From: an uncultured Clostridia bacterium
GTDB taxonomy: Bacteria; Bacillota; Clostridia; Christensenellales; Aristaeellaceae
Direction of reading: 5' to 3'
Length of the DNA stretch: 64,000 nucleotides
Assembly (NCBI GenBank): GCA_934643825.1
Contig: CAKUCW010000007.1
Location: forward strand, 14,757-78,756
The first letter of the stretch is position 1. Each line of letters opens with the position of its first letter. Below, piece after piece: positions 32,854 to 42,026 of the stretch. The position numbers and the translations under genes are program-made. Under the pieces are notes generated by a model. It was not told the origin of the DNA. It did not search any database and was given only the letters and a program-made list of their open reading frames with translations.

Positions 32854-35226
32854 TTATCTAAGTGTCACGATCGTCACGCCGGTTTCGCCTTCGCCATATC
32901 TGCCTAAGCGGAAGCTGCTGACACACGGATGCCTGCGCAGGCAATCCTGAATGCCTGCCCGCAGCACGCCGGTTCCGTTTCCGTGAATGATGCTGACCTC
33001 ATTGAGGGAAGAAAGCATCGCATCATCGATGAACTTCTCAACCTCCGGAATCGCCTCATCCAGTGCCATGCCTCGGACATCCAGCTCTTGTCTGACCGTA
33101 CGCGTCATCACATCCACTCGTGCCTCGCGCATGGATTTTTTGCGTTCGAGCTTCTTCTGCTCCTTTTTGACGAGTTGCTGCGTTGCTGTCAGCGTACGCA
33201 GATCCGACAGCGGCGCACGCATCTTCATCATGCCAACCTTCAGCTGCACATATCCCTTGTTGTCCGCAGGCGCAACAATGGTCGCGTCCACGTCCATCGA
33301 TGCGATATGCACCATGTCGCCGACCTTCACAGCCTTCGGAATCTCGCCGGCGACTTCCTTCTTCTCTGCCAGCGCATCCTGCGCCTGCTCCATCTGCTTT
33401 TTGACCTTCTGAATCTCGTGTTCCTGCGCACCGCCTGCTTTCTTCATAGCACGCAGCTCTGCAATCATCGCTTCGGATTCTCGTCTGGCGTTATCAACAA
33501 TGCGCTTTGCTTCGTCCTTCGCCTTGCGAATCGCCCGATCACGCTGATCCTCGAGCTTTTTGCGCTCCGCTTCTGCCTGATCACGGATGGAAATCATTTC
33601 ATTGCGTGCTTCCTCCGCCAGTTTGCGTTCTTTTTCCGCAATCTGACGATGGTATTCGGCGTTGGCAATCACATCTTCAAAACGTACCTGCTCCTTGGAA
33701 AGCAGCTCCTTCGCTTTTCCGATAATGAATTCAGGTAATCCAAGCTTTCGCGATATTTCAAAAGCGTTAGACTTTCCGGGTATTCCGATGGACAGACGGT
33801 AGGTCGGTCTAAGCGTTGACACGTCAAACTCAACCGATGCGTTTTCAACGTTTTGAGTTGTCAACGCATACTCCTTCAGTTCGCTGTAATGCGTCGTCGC
33901 AACCGTCCGGGTATGCATATCCAGCAGCGTGGAAAGCACCGCCTGTGCCAGCGCCGCGCCTTCTGTCGGGTCGGTTCCTGCGCCAAGCTCATCAAAAAGC
34001 ACAAGCGAATCCGGCGTCACTTCCTGCAAAATGGAAACAATGTTGGTCATATGTCCGGAGAACGTGGAAAGCGACTGCTCGATGGATTGTTCATCGCCGA
34101 TATCCGCAAATACGTCATCAAACACAGCCAGCTCTGTGCCATAATCCGCCGGAACCTGCAAACCTGACTGTGCCATCAGCGTAAACAGACCGGTAGTCTT
34201 TAATGTAACCGTCTTGCCGCCCGTATTCGGGCCGGTAATAATCAGCGTTGTAAAATCCGTTCCCAGCCGGATATCCAGCGGAACGACCTTTTCCGGATCG
34301 ATCAGCGGATGACGTCCGCGAACGATGTTCACCCGTCCTTCGTCGTTGATCTTCGGCATACATCCATTCATCTGCCGCGCAAGCGATGCTTTGGCAAACG
34401 CAAAATCCAGCTGGGCGAGAATCGCAAGGTTATCCGCAATCGCGTCCGCTTCCGGCGCGACCTGCGCAGAGAGCGTTCTCAATATCCGTTCAATTTCTGC
34501 CTTTTCTGCGGAAATCAACTGCTTGAGTTCATTGCCGATCTCCACGACAGACATCGGCTCGATAAAGACCGTCGCGCCCGTAGAGGATTGGTCATGCACG
34601 ATGCCCGGCACCATCGACCGATATTCCTGGCGAACCGGAAGCACATAGCGATCCGCACGCATGGTGATGATGGCATCCTGCAAGTATTTCTGAAAATTGG
34701 GATTGTGAATCATTCCGTTGAGCCGCTCGCGCACACGCTCATTACATGCACGCATTTTGCGGCGGATCTGGAACAACTCGTTGCTCGCTCGATCTGCAAT
34801 CTCATCTTCGCTGATAATCGCGTCTGATATCGCCTGTTCAATCGTCTTAAATGTTGACAGCCGGGAGGCATTCGCGCTCATCAGAGGTGTATTCGTTTTA
34901 TCCGTCACGATAGCCTCACGAGCCGCACGCGATGCACGAAGGCATGCCCCCACATCCATCAATGCCCGCGGGGACAGTGCCGAACCGATCTGCGCCAAAT
35001 GCAGCGCCGTGCGTACATCCGTGAACGGTATCATCGGCGTTCCGCCCAGATACGCCAGCAGACTGTGCGCTTCTTCCGTTTCCTGCTGCATCCGCCGAAC
35101 ATCCTCAATCCGGCTGGATGGCGTCAGCCCGTCACACAGCGACTGCCCCATATCGGAAACACAATACTGCGCCAGCTGAGAACGAATCTTCGTAAACTCA
35201 AGTACGCGCAGGGATCTTTCATTCAT
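32854..35226 (-). CDS. mutS2: MutS2 (endonuclease/ribosome-rescue ATPase)
   Basis: A 790-residue MutS2 protein. In Bacillus it acts on collided ribosomes (also called RqcU); in other bacteria it suppresses recombination. The core and clamp region (1-300) is followed by the ABC-type ATPase (Walker A GPNTGGKT near 330, ABC signature STFSGHMTN, Walker B LVLFDELGAGTDP), a long charged coiled coil (about 510-625) and a C-terminal Smr nuclease domain (QELDVRGM, IIHGNGTGVLR near 760). AAAGGAG stands 7 bp before the ATG. It is 12 bp behind the U32 peptidase gene and ends the long operon. Confidence 0.95.
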   Translation of the reverse strand: MNERSLRVLEFTKIRSQLAQYCVSDMGQSLCDGLTPSSRIEDVRRMQQETEEAHSLLAYLGGTPMIPFTDVRTALHLAQIGSALSPRALMDVGACLRASRAAREAIVTDKTNTPLMSANASRLSTFKTIEQAISDAIISEDEIADRASNELFQIRRKMRACNERVRERLNGMIHNPNFQKYLQDAIITMRADRYVLPVRQEYRSMVPGIVHDQSSTGATVFIEPMSVVEIGNELKQLISAEKAEIERILRTLSAQVAPEADAIADNLAILAQLDFAFAKASLARQMNGCMPKINDEGRVNIVRGRHPLIDPEKVVPLDIRLGTDFTTLIITGPNTGGKTVTLKTTGLFTLMAQSGLQVPADYGTELAVFDDVFADIGDEQSIEQSLSTFSGHMTNIVSILQEVTPDSLVLFDELGAGTDPTEGAALAQAVLSTLLDMHTRTVATTHYSELKEYALTTQNVENASVEFDVSTLRPTYRLSIGIPGKSNAFEISRKLGLPEFIIGKAKELLSKEQVRFEDVIANAEYHRQIAEKERKLAEEARNEMISIRDQAEAERKKLEDQRDRAIRKAKDEAKRIVDNARRESEAMIAELRAMKKAGGAQEHEIQKVKKQMEQAQDALAEKKEVAGEIPKAVKVGDMVHIASMDVDATIVAPADNKGYVQLKVGMMKMRAPLSDLRTLTATQQLVKKEQKKLERKKSMREARVDVMTRTVRQELDVRGMALDEAIPEVEKFIDDAMLSSLNEVSIIHGNGTGVLRAGIQDCLRRHPCVSSFRLGRYGEGETGVTIVTLR

Positions 35227-35238
35227 TCATGTACTCCT

Positions 35239-37584
35239 TTATTCCACGCCGCGCATCAGCTGACCAGCCGTTGAAGATGCGGCAGCGTCATGCACAGCCT
35301 TACCCTTTTCCAAAATGCTTCGGTAGGAAGTCACGATTTCCTTTTGCTCTGCAAAGTTCTCATCCGTAAATGCCAGCCGGAGCGACACGCCCGTATCATG
35401 CAGCTTCTGCGCATATTTTGCCATGTCTGTCGTCACGCTGTTATACAGTCTCAAAACGCATCCATGCTCCATTTTGAGCCGACGGAGCGGAAAACGATAG
35501 CCTTTTCTGTCGGTATACGTCGCGGGACAGCCGCCCAGCTTCGCGCAGGCATCGCACCTGTCATCCTGACGTTCATCACCGTTGCGCGTTCTTCTCGGGC
35601 AATGATTCAGGAGCATCAGCTGCGTCCTTCCGTAAGCCTCCATCACATAGTTGCCGCCGTTGCGATACAACTCGTGCAGCTCTTTCAAGTTTAATTCGCA
35701 CGACGCGGTCAGGCGCTGTGCTCCCAGCGCTGTAAAGAACTTTGCACATTCCGCATTCATCACATTCAGACCCTGCCCGCCCCAGACCGGAACAGGCCAC
35801 TTCAGCTCAAACTGACCCGGATTGTTTGCCACGACGCCGCTCAGCCTTGCCGCATTTCTGCATACCCACTCATGCAGATGGGTCAACTCATCGCTGTGTA
35901 AAACCACAGGCAGAACCAGCGCCGGCAAAACATCCGGATTCCGTTCAAGTGCCTGGGTAAGCTCCTTTTCCCTGTAAATCTGCGGCTGCCATTCAAAAAC
36001 ATCCGCTCCGCATGCCATCAGCTCTTTTGCGTCATCCAAGTTCTCGCCCTGTACGATCAACAGTCTTTCCTGTGCAGGCAAACTGCATTCCATGTATACA
36101 GACCGACCGTCTGTTTGTTTCGGTGCAATGCGTGCCAGACGAATCTGTTCCAAGGCCTCTCTTCTCAGACTATTCAGCATGCCTGCCGTCATAAACGCAT
36201 CCTTGCTTTCCAGCGCAAAGCTGTTCAAGCCATACGGCGTTCCGCCCAGCTTGCCAAGCTGCTTCTTTGCGGTTTCTGCATCCAAAGCGCGTTGCTGAGC
36301 GGCATCTACCGGCGTTTCTCCCTGAATGCTGACGCTATTCCCCTCATCATCGCAGATCGTCAACATGGGCAACTCGCCCGGCATCGCATACAGATGCATG
36401 TCAAGCGGAATCTGTGCATTCTCTTTGCCCATAACCTCGCGGATTTCTTTCATTTGCTTCGCATCCGTCAGTCGATAGACCTCGTCGCCCACCTTGACCT
36501 GTCTATCCGCAATACGAACCGTCGCCTCCATTCCGGCAGGTGTATCCTTGCCGGAATAGGTGAAGTCCGCCTCTTTTGCGCCTCGCGTCTGCAAGCCATC
36601 GCCATTGTTCAACTCTTTCGTCAGAAGAACCTGTGCCAGCGGTCCCCGCATGGACATGATTTTTCCAACCTGTATGCCCCAATGGTTCGGTCTTTGCCAG
36701 CTCATCAATGCGGCGTTGCTTTTCTGTATGGCATAACCTTCCGTGAATCCGCCGCGGTTAAAGACTTGGCGCAGCCCATCAAGCGTCTTTTGATCCGGAT
36801 GATACGGAACATGCGCTTCCGCTGCATCCAACGCCTCACGATAAGCGCGGGTGATCACGCCGACGTACTCCGGGCGCTTCATCCGTCCCTCAAGCTTAAA
36901 CGAATAGACACCCGCATCCCGAAGTTCCGGCAATCTGTCAATCAGCATCAAATCTTTCGTTGAAAGCAGATAACCGCTCGTTCCGTCGTCGAGCGAATAC
37001 GGAAGCCGACAGGGCTGCGCACAACGACCGCGATTTCCGCTGCGTCCACCGATCATACTCGAGAACAAACATTGTCCGGAAACCGCAACGCATAATGCTC
37101 CATGCGCAAATGCTTCAACCTCGACACCTGTATCCGCCATCTTCCGCAGTTCCTCAAGCGAGCATTCCCTCGCCGGAACGACGCGTGCAAACCCCATCTT
37201 CTGCATGAGCTTTGCGCCCTGCGCATTGTTGATGGTCATCTGCGTGCTGGCATGCAGCACAAGCTGCGGAAAACGCGCCTGCGCAATCCGCGCCACGCCC
37301 AGATCCTGAACCAGAACGGCATCTACATTCGTATTGCCCAGCAGCTCCAGCACATCACATAGATCATCCGTTTCGCACTGTTTAACCAGCGTATTAACCG
37401 TTACATAGACCTTGCGACCGCGCTCATGGGCATACTCGACCGCCTCGCGCAAGCCATCCGCATCAAAATTTCCCGCATAACTGCGTGCGCCAAAGGCAGT
37501 ATATCCCAAATAAACAGCATCTGCACCGCATGAAATCGCGGCGACCAGCGCTTCCCGATTGCCCGCAGGCGAAAGCAGTTCCAT
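35239..37584 (-). CDS. Peptidase U32 family protein (DUF3656-type)
   Basis: A 781-residue member of the U32 family, whose best-known members (RlhA, TrhP) hydroxylate RNA bases. The N-terminal barrel begins ELLSPAGNREALVAAISCGADAVYLG. The signature EAFAHGALCVAVSGQCLFSSMIGG with clustered cysteines (NRGRCAQPCRLPY) lies near residue 160-200. The central part (about 330-440) matches the extra DUF3656 segment. Late cysteines (CDACAKLGGCPATY) may bind a metal cluster. ATG 37584 has GGAGG 7 bp upstream. It sits between zapA and mutS2, a common clostridial order. Whether the substrate is tRNA, rRNA or protein is open. Confidence 0.88.
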   Translation of the reverse strand: MELLSPAGNREALVAAISCGADAVYLGYTAFGARSYAGNFDADGLREAVEYAHERGRKVYVTVNTLVKQCETDDLCDVLELLGNTNVDAVLVQDLGVARIAQARFPQLVLHASTQMTINNAQGAKLMQKMGFARVVPARECSLEELRKMADTGVEVEAFAHGALCVAVSGQCLFSSMIGGRSGNRGRCAQPCRLPYSLDDGTSGYLLSTKDLMLIDRLPELRDAGVYSFKLEGRMKRPEYVGVITRAYREALDAAEAHVPYHPDQKTLDGLRQVFNRGGFTEGYAIQKSNAALMSWQRPNHWGIQVGKIMSMRGPLAQVLLTKELNNGDGLQTRGAKEADFTYSGKDTPAGMEATVRIADRQVKVGDEVYRLTDAKQMKEIREVMGKENAQIPLDMHLYAMPGELPMLTICDDEGNSVSIQGETPVDAAQQRALDAETAKKQLGKLGGTPYGLNSFALESKDAFMTAGMLNSLRREALEQIRLARIAPKQTDGRSVYMECSLPAQERLLIVQGENLDDAKELMACGADVFEWQPQIYREKELTQALERNPDVLPALVLPVVLHSDELTHLHEWVCRNAARLSGVVANNPGQFELKWPVPVWGGQGLNVMNAECAKFFTALGAQRLTASCELNLKELHELYRNGGNYVMEAYGRTQLMLLNHCPRRTRNGDERQDDRCDACAKLGGCPATYTDRKGYRFPLRRLKMEHGCVLRLYNSVTTDMAKYAQKLHDTGVSLRLAFTDENFAEQKEIVTSYRSILEKGKAVHDAAASSTAGQLMRGVE

Positions 37585-37641
37585 CCGTTTTCCTCCGAAA
37601 AAGGCGGCGCAGGGCATTTGTCCCCTCACGCCGCCGCTGAA

Positions 37642-37914
37642 TCATTCTTTTTCCGATTGCATAACCGCCTGATTTTTGTCGACAAGCTCTCGGCGCAGTC
37701 GATTGACCTCATCCTGCGCAGTAAAAAGCTCGTCGGCAAGCGTCATCGCCGTCAAAACCGGGAGCATTCCTTCACCCGCATGCGTGAGGATGGAAAGCTC
37801 TCTCATCCTTCTATCCACATAGCGGGCAAGGCGCTGCACCTTTTCCGTCGGCTGATCGGTCACCATCGTGTAATCGTGTCCCATCAAGTGAACAACCACT
37901 TTGTTTTTGTTCAC
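37642..37914 (-). CDS. zapA: Cell division protein ZapA
   Basis: A 90-residue FtsZ-ring stabiliser that crosslinks FtsZ filaments. It opens with the beta part VVVHLMGHDYTMVTDQPTEKVQRLARYVDRRMREL and continues as a coiled coil (LADELFTAQDEVNRLRRELVDKNQAV), the typical ZapA layout. The start is GTG with GGAGG 6 bp upstream. It lies 57 bp ahead of the U32 peptidase gene and 15 bp behind the cyclophilin gene. Confidence 0.92.
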   Translation of the reverse strand: MNKNKVVVHLMGHDYTMVTDQPTEKVQRLARYVDRRMRELSILTHAGEGMLPVLTAMTLADELFTAQDEVNRLRRELVDKNQAVMQSEKE

Positions 37915-37929
37915 AACAAGCCTCCGTTT

Positions 37930-38454
37930 TTAGCCGCGTCCCTTGATCTTCTCGACCGGATATTCCACGCCGTACGTTTCCACGCGGATCGACTTCATTT
38001 TCTGATCCTCATACGGCTTATCCATCGCGTCACGCGGTACGCTGACAATGGCATCGGCGGTTTCCATGCCCTCCGTCACCTTACCAAACGCGGCATACTG
38101 ACCGTCCAGATACGGCGCATCATCGACCATAACAAAGAACTGAGAGCCTGCAGAATTGGGCATCATGCTGCGAGCCATGGACAAGACGCCACGCGTGTGC
38201 TTGAGCGGATTGTTGAATCCATTGCGTGCAAACTCACCCTTGATGCTGTAACCCGGTCCGCCGGTTCCGCGGCCAAGCGGATCGCCGCCCTGAATCATAA
38301 AGCCGGGAATGACGCGATGGAAAATCACGCCGTCATAAAAACCGCTGTTCGCCAGCTCAATAAAGTTCGCCGCGCTGTTGGGGGCAACATCCGGATAGAG
38401 TTCACCCTTCATCGTCTGTCCGTTTTCCATTTCAATTACAAAAGTCGGATTCAT
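37930..38454 (-). CDS. Peptidyl-prolyl cis-trans isomerase, cyclophilin type
   Basis: A cytosolic cyclophilin of 174 residues without signal peptide. Seen are FIELANSGFYDGVIFHRVIPGFMIQGGD (catalytic Arg and Phe), GRGTGGPGYSIKGEF, GVLSMARSMMPNSAGSQFFV and YLDGQYAAFGKV. These positions include the active-site Arg, the Gln of SQFF and the Trp/Tyr pocket, where this protein has Tyr. AAGGAGG precedes the ATG. It lies 46 bp behind an unknown gene and 15 bp ahead of zapA. Confidence 0.95.
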   Translation of the reverse strand: MNPTFVIEMENGQTMKGELYPDVAPNSAANFIELANSGFYDGVIFHRVIPGFMIQGGDPLGRGTGGPGYSIKGEFARNGFNNPLKHTRGVLSMARSMMPNSAGSQFFVMVDDAPYLDGQYAAFGKVTEGMETADAIVSVPRDAMDKPYEDQKMKSIRVETYGVEYPVEKIKGRG

Positions 38455-38500
38455 TGTTCTTCCTCCTTAAACAGGCGCATGCCGCGCCGTTTCATCTTCA

Positions 38501-39457
38501 TCAAATTTCTTCAAATTTAAGGTTTCCGCTCAAGAAGAGCCGTACATCCCGGGCAATATCCTCGCTTTGCAGCGAATAACCGCATCGCGCAAGCGGAAGA
38601 TAAGCATCACATAGCGCCTGCCATATTTTTCCCCTCGCGCCGATCCATCTACCCAGCATCAATTCCGGCAATTCTGCACAGCTTGCATATGGGATGAATC
38701 GAAGTCCCAGCTTTTCAAAAGCATACGGCAGGTGATCCATGTCCGACAGCCGCACGAGCATCCTCAGCCTGACCGAAGCAACATCGATCAGCTTTCGTTC
38801 CAGTTCGCATCCGGAAAAGACGACCGCATAGACATCCGATTCGCGATCGAGCAGCTCCGCAAGGATATTCAGCTGATTTTCGTCCGTCACGCCGATATGA
38901 AGTCGCAGATGCCCATCCTGACAGGCGGGGATCACGCCGTATTCAAGAGCGTATCGGTCAAACTCTTCGACCCAAATATCCTGCGCACCGCATGCTTTTG
39001 TGCTTTCAAGAATGCGCTCCGCGCATTGCCTGTAATCCGTTCCGTAACGTCCGGGAGCAAACAACCCGGATGGAACAGAAACCAGCGGCGCAAGCCGATC
39101 GTCGGGATATTGCAGTTCATGCGTTTGATCCATCGGAACGCGAACCAGCACGCACTTTGCCTTCATTACGTCGAGAATCTCGCGGATATACGCTTCCCGT
39201 GTGTATCCGCTCTGAATGAGTTTGGCGCGAACCGGATCTTCAAACGGCATATCCAACGCATCCATCGCAGCAGCGATTGCCGGTGCGTTTCCGCCAAGCG
39301 GTGTCCCCTCAAAAGGTACCGCAGCCATGCTCATCAGCTCTTCCACATCCAGCACACCGTGCAATACATCGAAATCCAGCATGGATTCTATGACCTCTGC
39401 ACGCCGAACCGCCTGCTTGACGCAGCGGCGCAAAGCCTGTTTGTCACTGATGACCAT
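38501..39457 (-). CDS. Uncharacterised protein
   Basis: A soluble protein of 318 residues that I do not recognise. No signal peptide, membrane segment, P-loop or clear metal motif is seen. It has an N-terminal helical part (DKQALRRCVKQAVRRAEVIESMLDF) and alternating hydrophobic strands such as MKAKCVLVRVPMDQT, GHLRLHIGVTDENQLNILAELL and VYAVVFSGCELERKLIDVASVRLRMLVRL. These could form an alpha/beta barrel, perhaps of the amidohydrolase or uronate-isomerase type, but that is a guess. It lies 19 bp after hemZ, where clostridial genomes often have hisS. GGAG lies close before the ATG. Confidence 0.75.
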   Translation of the reverse strand: MVISDKQALRRCVKQAVRRAEVIESMLDFDVLHGVLDVEELMSMAAVPFEGTPLGGNAPAIAAAMDALDMPFEDPVRAKLIQSGYTREAYIREILDVMKAKCVLVRVPMDQTHELQYPDDRLAPLVSVPSGLFAPGRYGTDYRQCAERILESTKACGAQDIWVEEFDRYALEYGVIPACQDGHLRLHIGVTDENQLNILAELLDRESDVYAVVFSGCELERKLIDVASVRLRMLVRLSDMDHLPYAFEKLGLRFIPYASCAELPELMLGRWIGARGKIWQALCDAYLPLARCGYSLQSEDIARDVRLFLSGNLKFEEI

Positions 39458-39476
39458 TGCATTGTTCTCCTTTTTC

Positions 39477-40946
39477 TCAGACCTGTTTCAACATTTCTGC
39501 TTTAACCGCAAAAGCTTCCCGCTTACGTTCAATCATCTCGTCAACGCGGTCGATGTACTGCTCAATATTGGCTATATTCGGTGCCCGCAGTATTTTTTCC
39601 TCTTCCCGCATCACACATTTTGAGATTCCGCCGGCGCCCAGTGCCAACACACTGGTCGTTTCTTCCATATTATCGATGTTATACCGGCAAATACTCCCCG
39701 GAACGGCATAACCGACATTCTCCAGATTATCCGCCATGTACTTCTGTCTGTACAGATAATAGGCACGCATGCCTATTTCATGCGCCGTCTGTTTGCCAAG
39801 CTCGACCATTTGCGCCACGTCCTGCTCATTCTGCGCGTACTTAACCTCGTGCAGTTTAGAAGAACGTTTGATGGCGAGCGTATGAACCGTCAGGCTTTCC
39901 GGCTTCATCTCGCGGACACGCTCCAGCGTATAGGCGAACTTTTCATAATTCTCGCCCGGCAGTGCCGCGATGACATCCATATTGATGTCCTTAAAGCCAA
40001 TCTTTCGCGCCAATTCAAACGCCTGTTCCGTCTGTTGAGCGGTATGCGCACGACCGATTCGGATAAGCGTATCGTCGTTCATGGTTTGAGGATTGATGCT
40101 TATGCGTGTCACCGGGTGGCTGTAAATCATCCGCAGTTTTTCTTCATCCAGCGTATCCGGACGACCAGCTTCAACCGTAAACTCATCCAGTTTGCCAAAG
40201 TGCTTTTCAATATGATTCAGCAGCCGTTCCAGTTGCTCGGTGTTCAAACTGCTGGGCGTTCCGCCGCCGATATATCCGACGCGAATATCCAGCCCAAACT
40301 CACGGATCATCCGTGCGCAAACCTCAATCTCACGGAAAAGCGCATTTAAATACGGCTCAACCAGCCGACCGTTTCCGATTTCACCGGAAGAAAACGAACA
40401 ATAGGCGCATCTCGTCGTGCAGAAAGGTATGCCGATATACAAATCACATGCGCGTGGATCACGGGTGATCAGCCCTTGCTGAGCGTCAATGATTTCATCC
40501 AACAGCGCAATCTTTTCATCGGATAAATCAAACAGGCTGCAAAGCGTTTCACGCGCTTCTTCCCGTGTCTTGCCTGCTTCGAGCTGCTGATAATACAACC
40601 TTGTCGGGCGTATTCCCGTCAGCGAACCCCACGCGGGTCTTCTTCCCGCGACACGCTTCATCAGCTGATAACAGCAGCGCTTCACCAGCCGCTTGAGCTG
40701 ACGCTTTTCTTCCAAGCCTCCGCAGACCACGGGCGCACAAAGCGTTTCTTCCGCCACAAGACCGTTTCCGTCATTCAACTCGACGTGTTCCGTCCATATG
40801 CCGTTTTGTTCGCTGTGCGTATGGGTCAGACGCATATCTGCCGTCTGCTCCGCTTCAACCGCTGCGCCTTCTCCGTAAAACAAGCGGATGACATCGCCGA
40901 TATCATTCTGAAACGCCGACAGCTGCGTTTTTACCGCAATGGTCAC
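39477..40946 (-). CDS. hemZ: Coproporphyrinogen dehydrogenase HemZ (radical SAM)
   Basis: An oxygen-independent coproporphyrinogen oxidase-like radical SAM enzyme of 489 residues. The cluster motif is CTTRCAYC (C-x3-C-x2-C) near residue 180, in IGIPFCTTRCAYCSF. GYIGGGTPSSL, TVEAGRPDTL, RISINPQTM and MDVIAALPGE follow, and an N-terminal extension of about 165 residues marks HemZ. The start is taken as GTG 40946, which overlaps the stop of the MBL gene as GTGA and has GGGGG 8 bp upstream; an ATG at 40967 lacks a site. The order rel-dtd-MBL-hemZ is usual in Clostridia. No other haem genes are near, so the real substrate is uncertain. Confidence 0.92.
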   Translation of the reverse strand: MTIAVKTQLSAFQNDIGDVIRLFYGEGAAVEAEQTADMRLTHTHSEQNGIWTEHVELNDGNGLVAEETLCAPVVCGGLEEKRQLKRLVKRCCYQLMKRVAGRRPAWGSLTGIRPTRLYYQQLEAGKTREEARETLCSLFDLSDEKIALLDEIIDAQQGLITRDPRACDLYIGIPFCTTRCAYCSFSSGEIGNGRLVEPYLNALFREIEVCARMIREFGLDIRVGYIGGGTPSSLNTEQLERLLNHIEKHFGKLDEFTVEAGRPDTLDEEKLRMIYSHPVTRISINPQTMNDDTLIRIGRAHTAQQTEQAFELARKIGFKDINMDVIAALPGENYEKFAYTLERVREMKPESLTVHTLAIKRSSKLHEVKYAQNEQDVAQMVELGKQTAHEIGMRAYYLYRQKYMADNLENVGYAVPGSICRYNIDNMEETTSVLALGAGGISKCVMREEEKILRAPNIANIEQYIDRVDEMIERKREAFAVKAEMLKQV

Positions 40947-41545
40947 GCCTGTGTCCCCCGTTCCCATGCAATCTTGGTCTTCATGCCGTGACCGGGATAG
41001 CAGACTGTATCATCAGGCAATTTCATCAGCCGGGCAAGCGACTCCATCATCGCTTTTTCACTGCCGCCTGCCAAATCTACGCGACCGTATCCCTGATAAA
41101 AAAGCGTATCGCCGCAGAAAAGCGACTTATCATGCAGATAGCAAACCGATCCGGGCGTATGTCCCGGCGTGTGAAGCACATCAAAACAAACCCCGGCTTC
41201 TTCCACCTTGTCGCCCTCTTTGAGCAAAACATCCGCCTGCGGCAGGGTCAGCTGTGCGCCGACCATACCCGACAGATTCAGCTGCGGATCGCTCAGCGCT
41301 GCGGCATCTGCTTCGTGTACATAGAGCTTTACGCCCTCTTTCAGCCACGGACGAGCGTAGAGCATATGGTCAAAGTGCGCATGCGTCAAAAGAACCGCCG
41401 TCACTTTTCTGCCGCAGACCGCGCCGTTCACCGCCGCGTATTCCGCGCCCGGGTCAATCAACACGCATTCTGCCATGCCGTCCTGCGCAACCACATAGGT
41501 ATTGACATCCAACGGTCCGCCGGTCACGGTTTTAATATCCAGCAT
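40943..41545 (-). CDS. MBL-fold metallo-hydrolase (glyoxalase II-like)
   Basis: A cytosolic metallo-beta-lactamase-fold hydrolase of 200 residues. Metal ligands appear in LLTHAHFDHML (HxHxDH), HTPGHTPGSV, GDTLFYQGYGR (Asp) and CYPGHG (last His). The short length and NTYVV start fit the YcbL/glyoxalase II-like group that cleaves thioesters. ATG 41545 has GAGGAGG upstream and follows the dtd stop by 1 bp. It is part of rel-dtd-MBL-hemZ. Confidence 0.88.
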   Translation of the reverse strand: MLDIKTVTGGPLDVNTYVVAQDGMAECVLIDPGAEYAAVNGAVCGRKVTAVLLTHAHFDHMLYARPWLKEGVKLYVHEADAAALSDPQLNLSGMVGAQLTLPQADVLLKEGDKVEEAGVCFDVLHTPGHTPGSVCYLHDKSLFCGDTLFYQGYGRVDLAGGSEKAMMESLARLMKLPDDTVCYPGHGMKTKIAWERGTQA

Positions 41546-41546
41546 C

Positions 41547-41996
41547 TCAGAATGTCCTCCTCGAATCAATCAGCAACGTCACAGGTCCGTCGTTGATCAG
41601 TGAAACCTTCATATCCGCCTGAAAAATACCGGTTTCCACATGTACACCGGCATCGCGCAGCCCCTGACAATAGGCTTCATACATCGGCACGGCAAGTTCC
41701 GGACGCGCCGCACGGATAAAGCTCGGACGACGTCCATGACGAACATCGCCATGCAGCGTAAACTGCGAAATCGCCAGAATCTCGCCGCCGTCATCCAGGA
41801 TCGAACGGTTCATCTTGCCTTCATCATCTTCAAAAATGCGCAAATTGACCGTCTTATCCACGCAATAGCGGACATCGTCCTGCGTATCGCCGTCCTCAAC
41901 GCCGCAAAGCACCATAAAACCTTTTCCGATGCGCCCGACTTCTTTGCCGTCCACCTTCACGCTGGACTCAAGAACCCTCTGTACGACCAATCTCAT
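41547..41996 (-). CDS. dtd: D-aminoacyl-tRNA deacylase
   Basis: Hydrolyses D-amino acids (and Gly from tRNA-Ala) from mischarged tRNA; a 149-residue dimeric enzyme. It begins MRLVVQRVLESSVKVDG, has the catalytic SQFTLHGDVRHGRRPSF block, and ends with INDGPVTLLIDS, the Gly-cis-Pro motif that excludes L-amino acids. ATG 41996 has AAAGGA 8 bp upstream. It is 30 bp behind rel. Confidence 0.95.
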   Translation of the reverse strand: MRLVVQRVLESSVKVDGKEVGRIGKGFMVLCGVEDGDTQDDVRYCVDKTVNLRIFEDDEGKMNRSILDDGGEILAISQFTLHGDVRHGRRPSFIRAARPELAVPMYEAYCQGLRDAGVHVETGIFQADMKVSLINDGPVTLLIDSRRTF

Positions 41997-42026
41997 GCTC
42001 TGTTTCCTTTCAAATCGCAACCCGTA

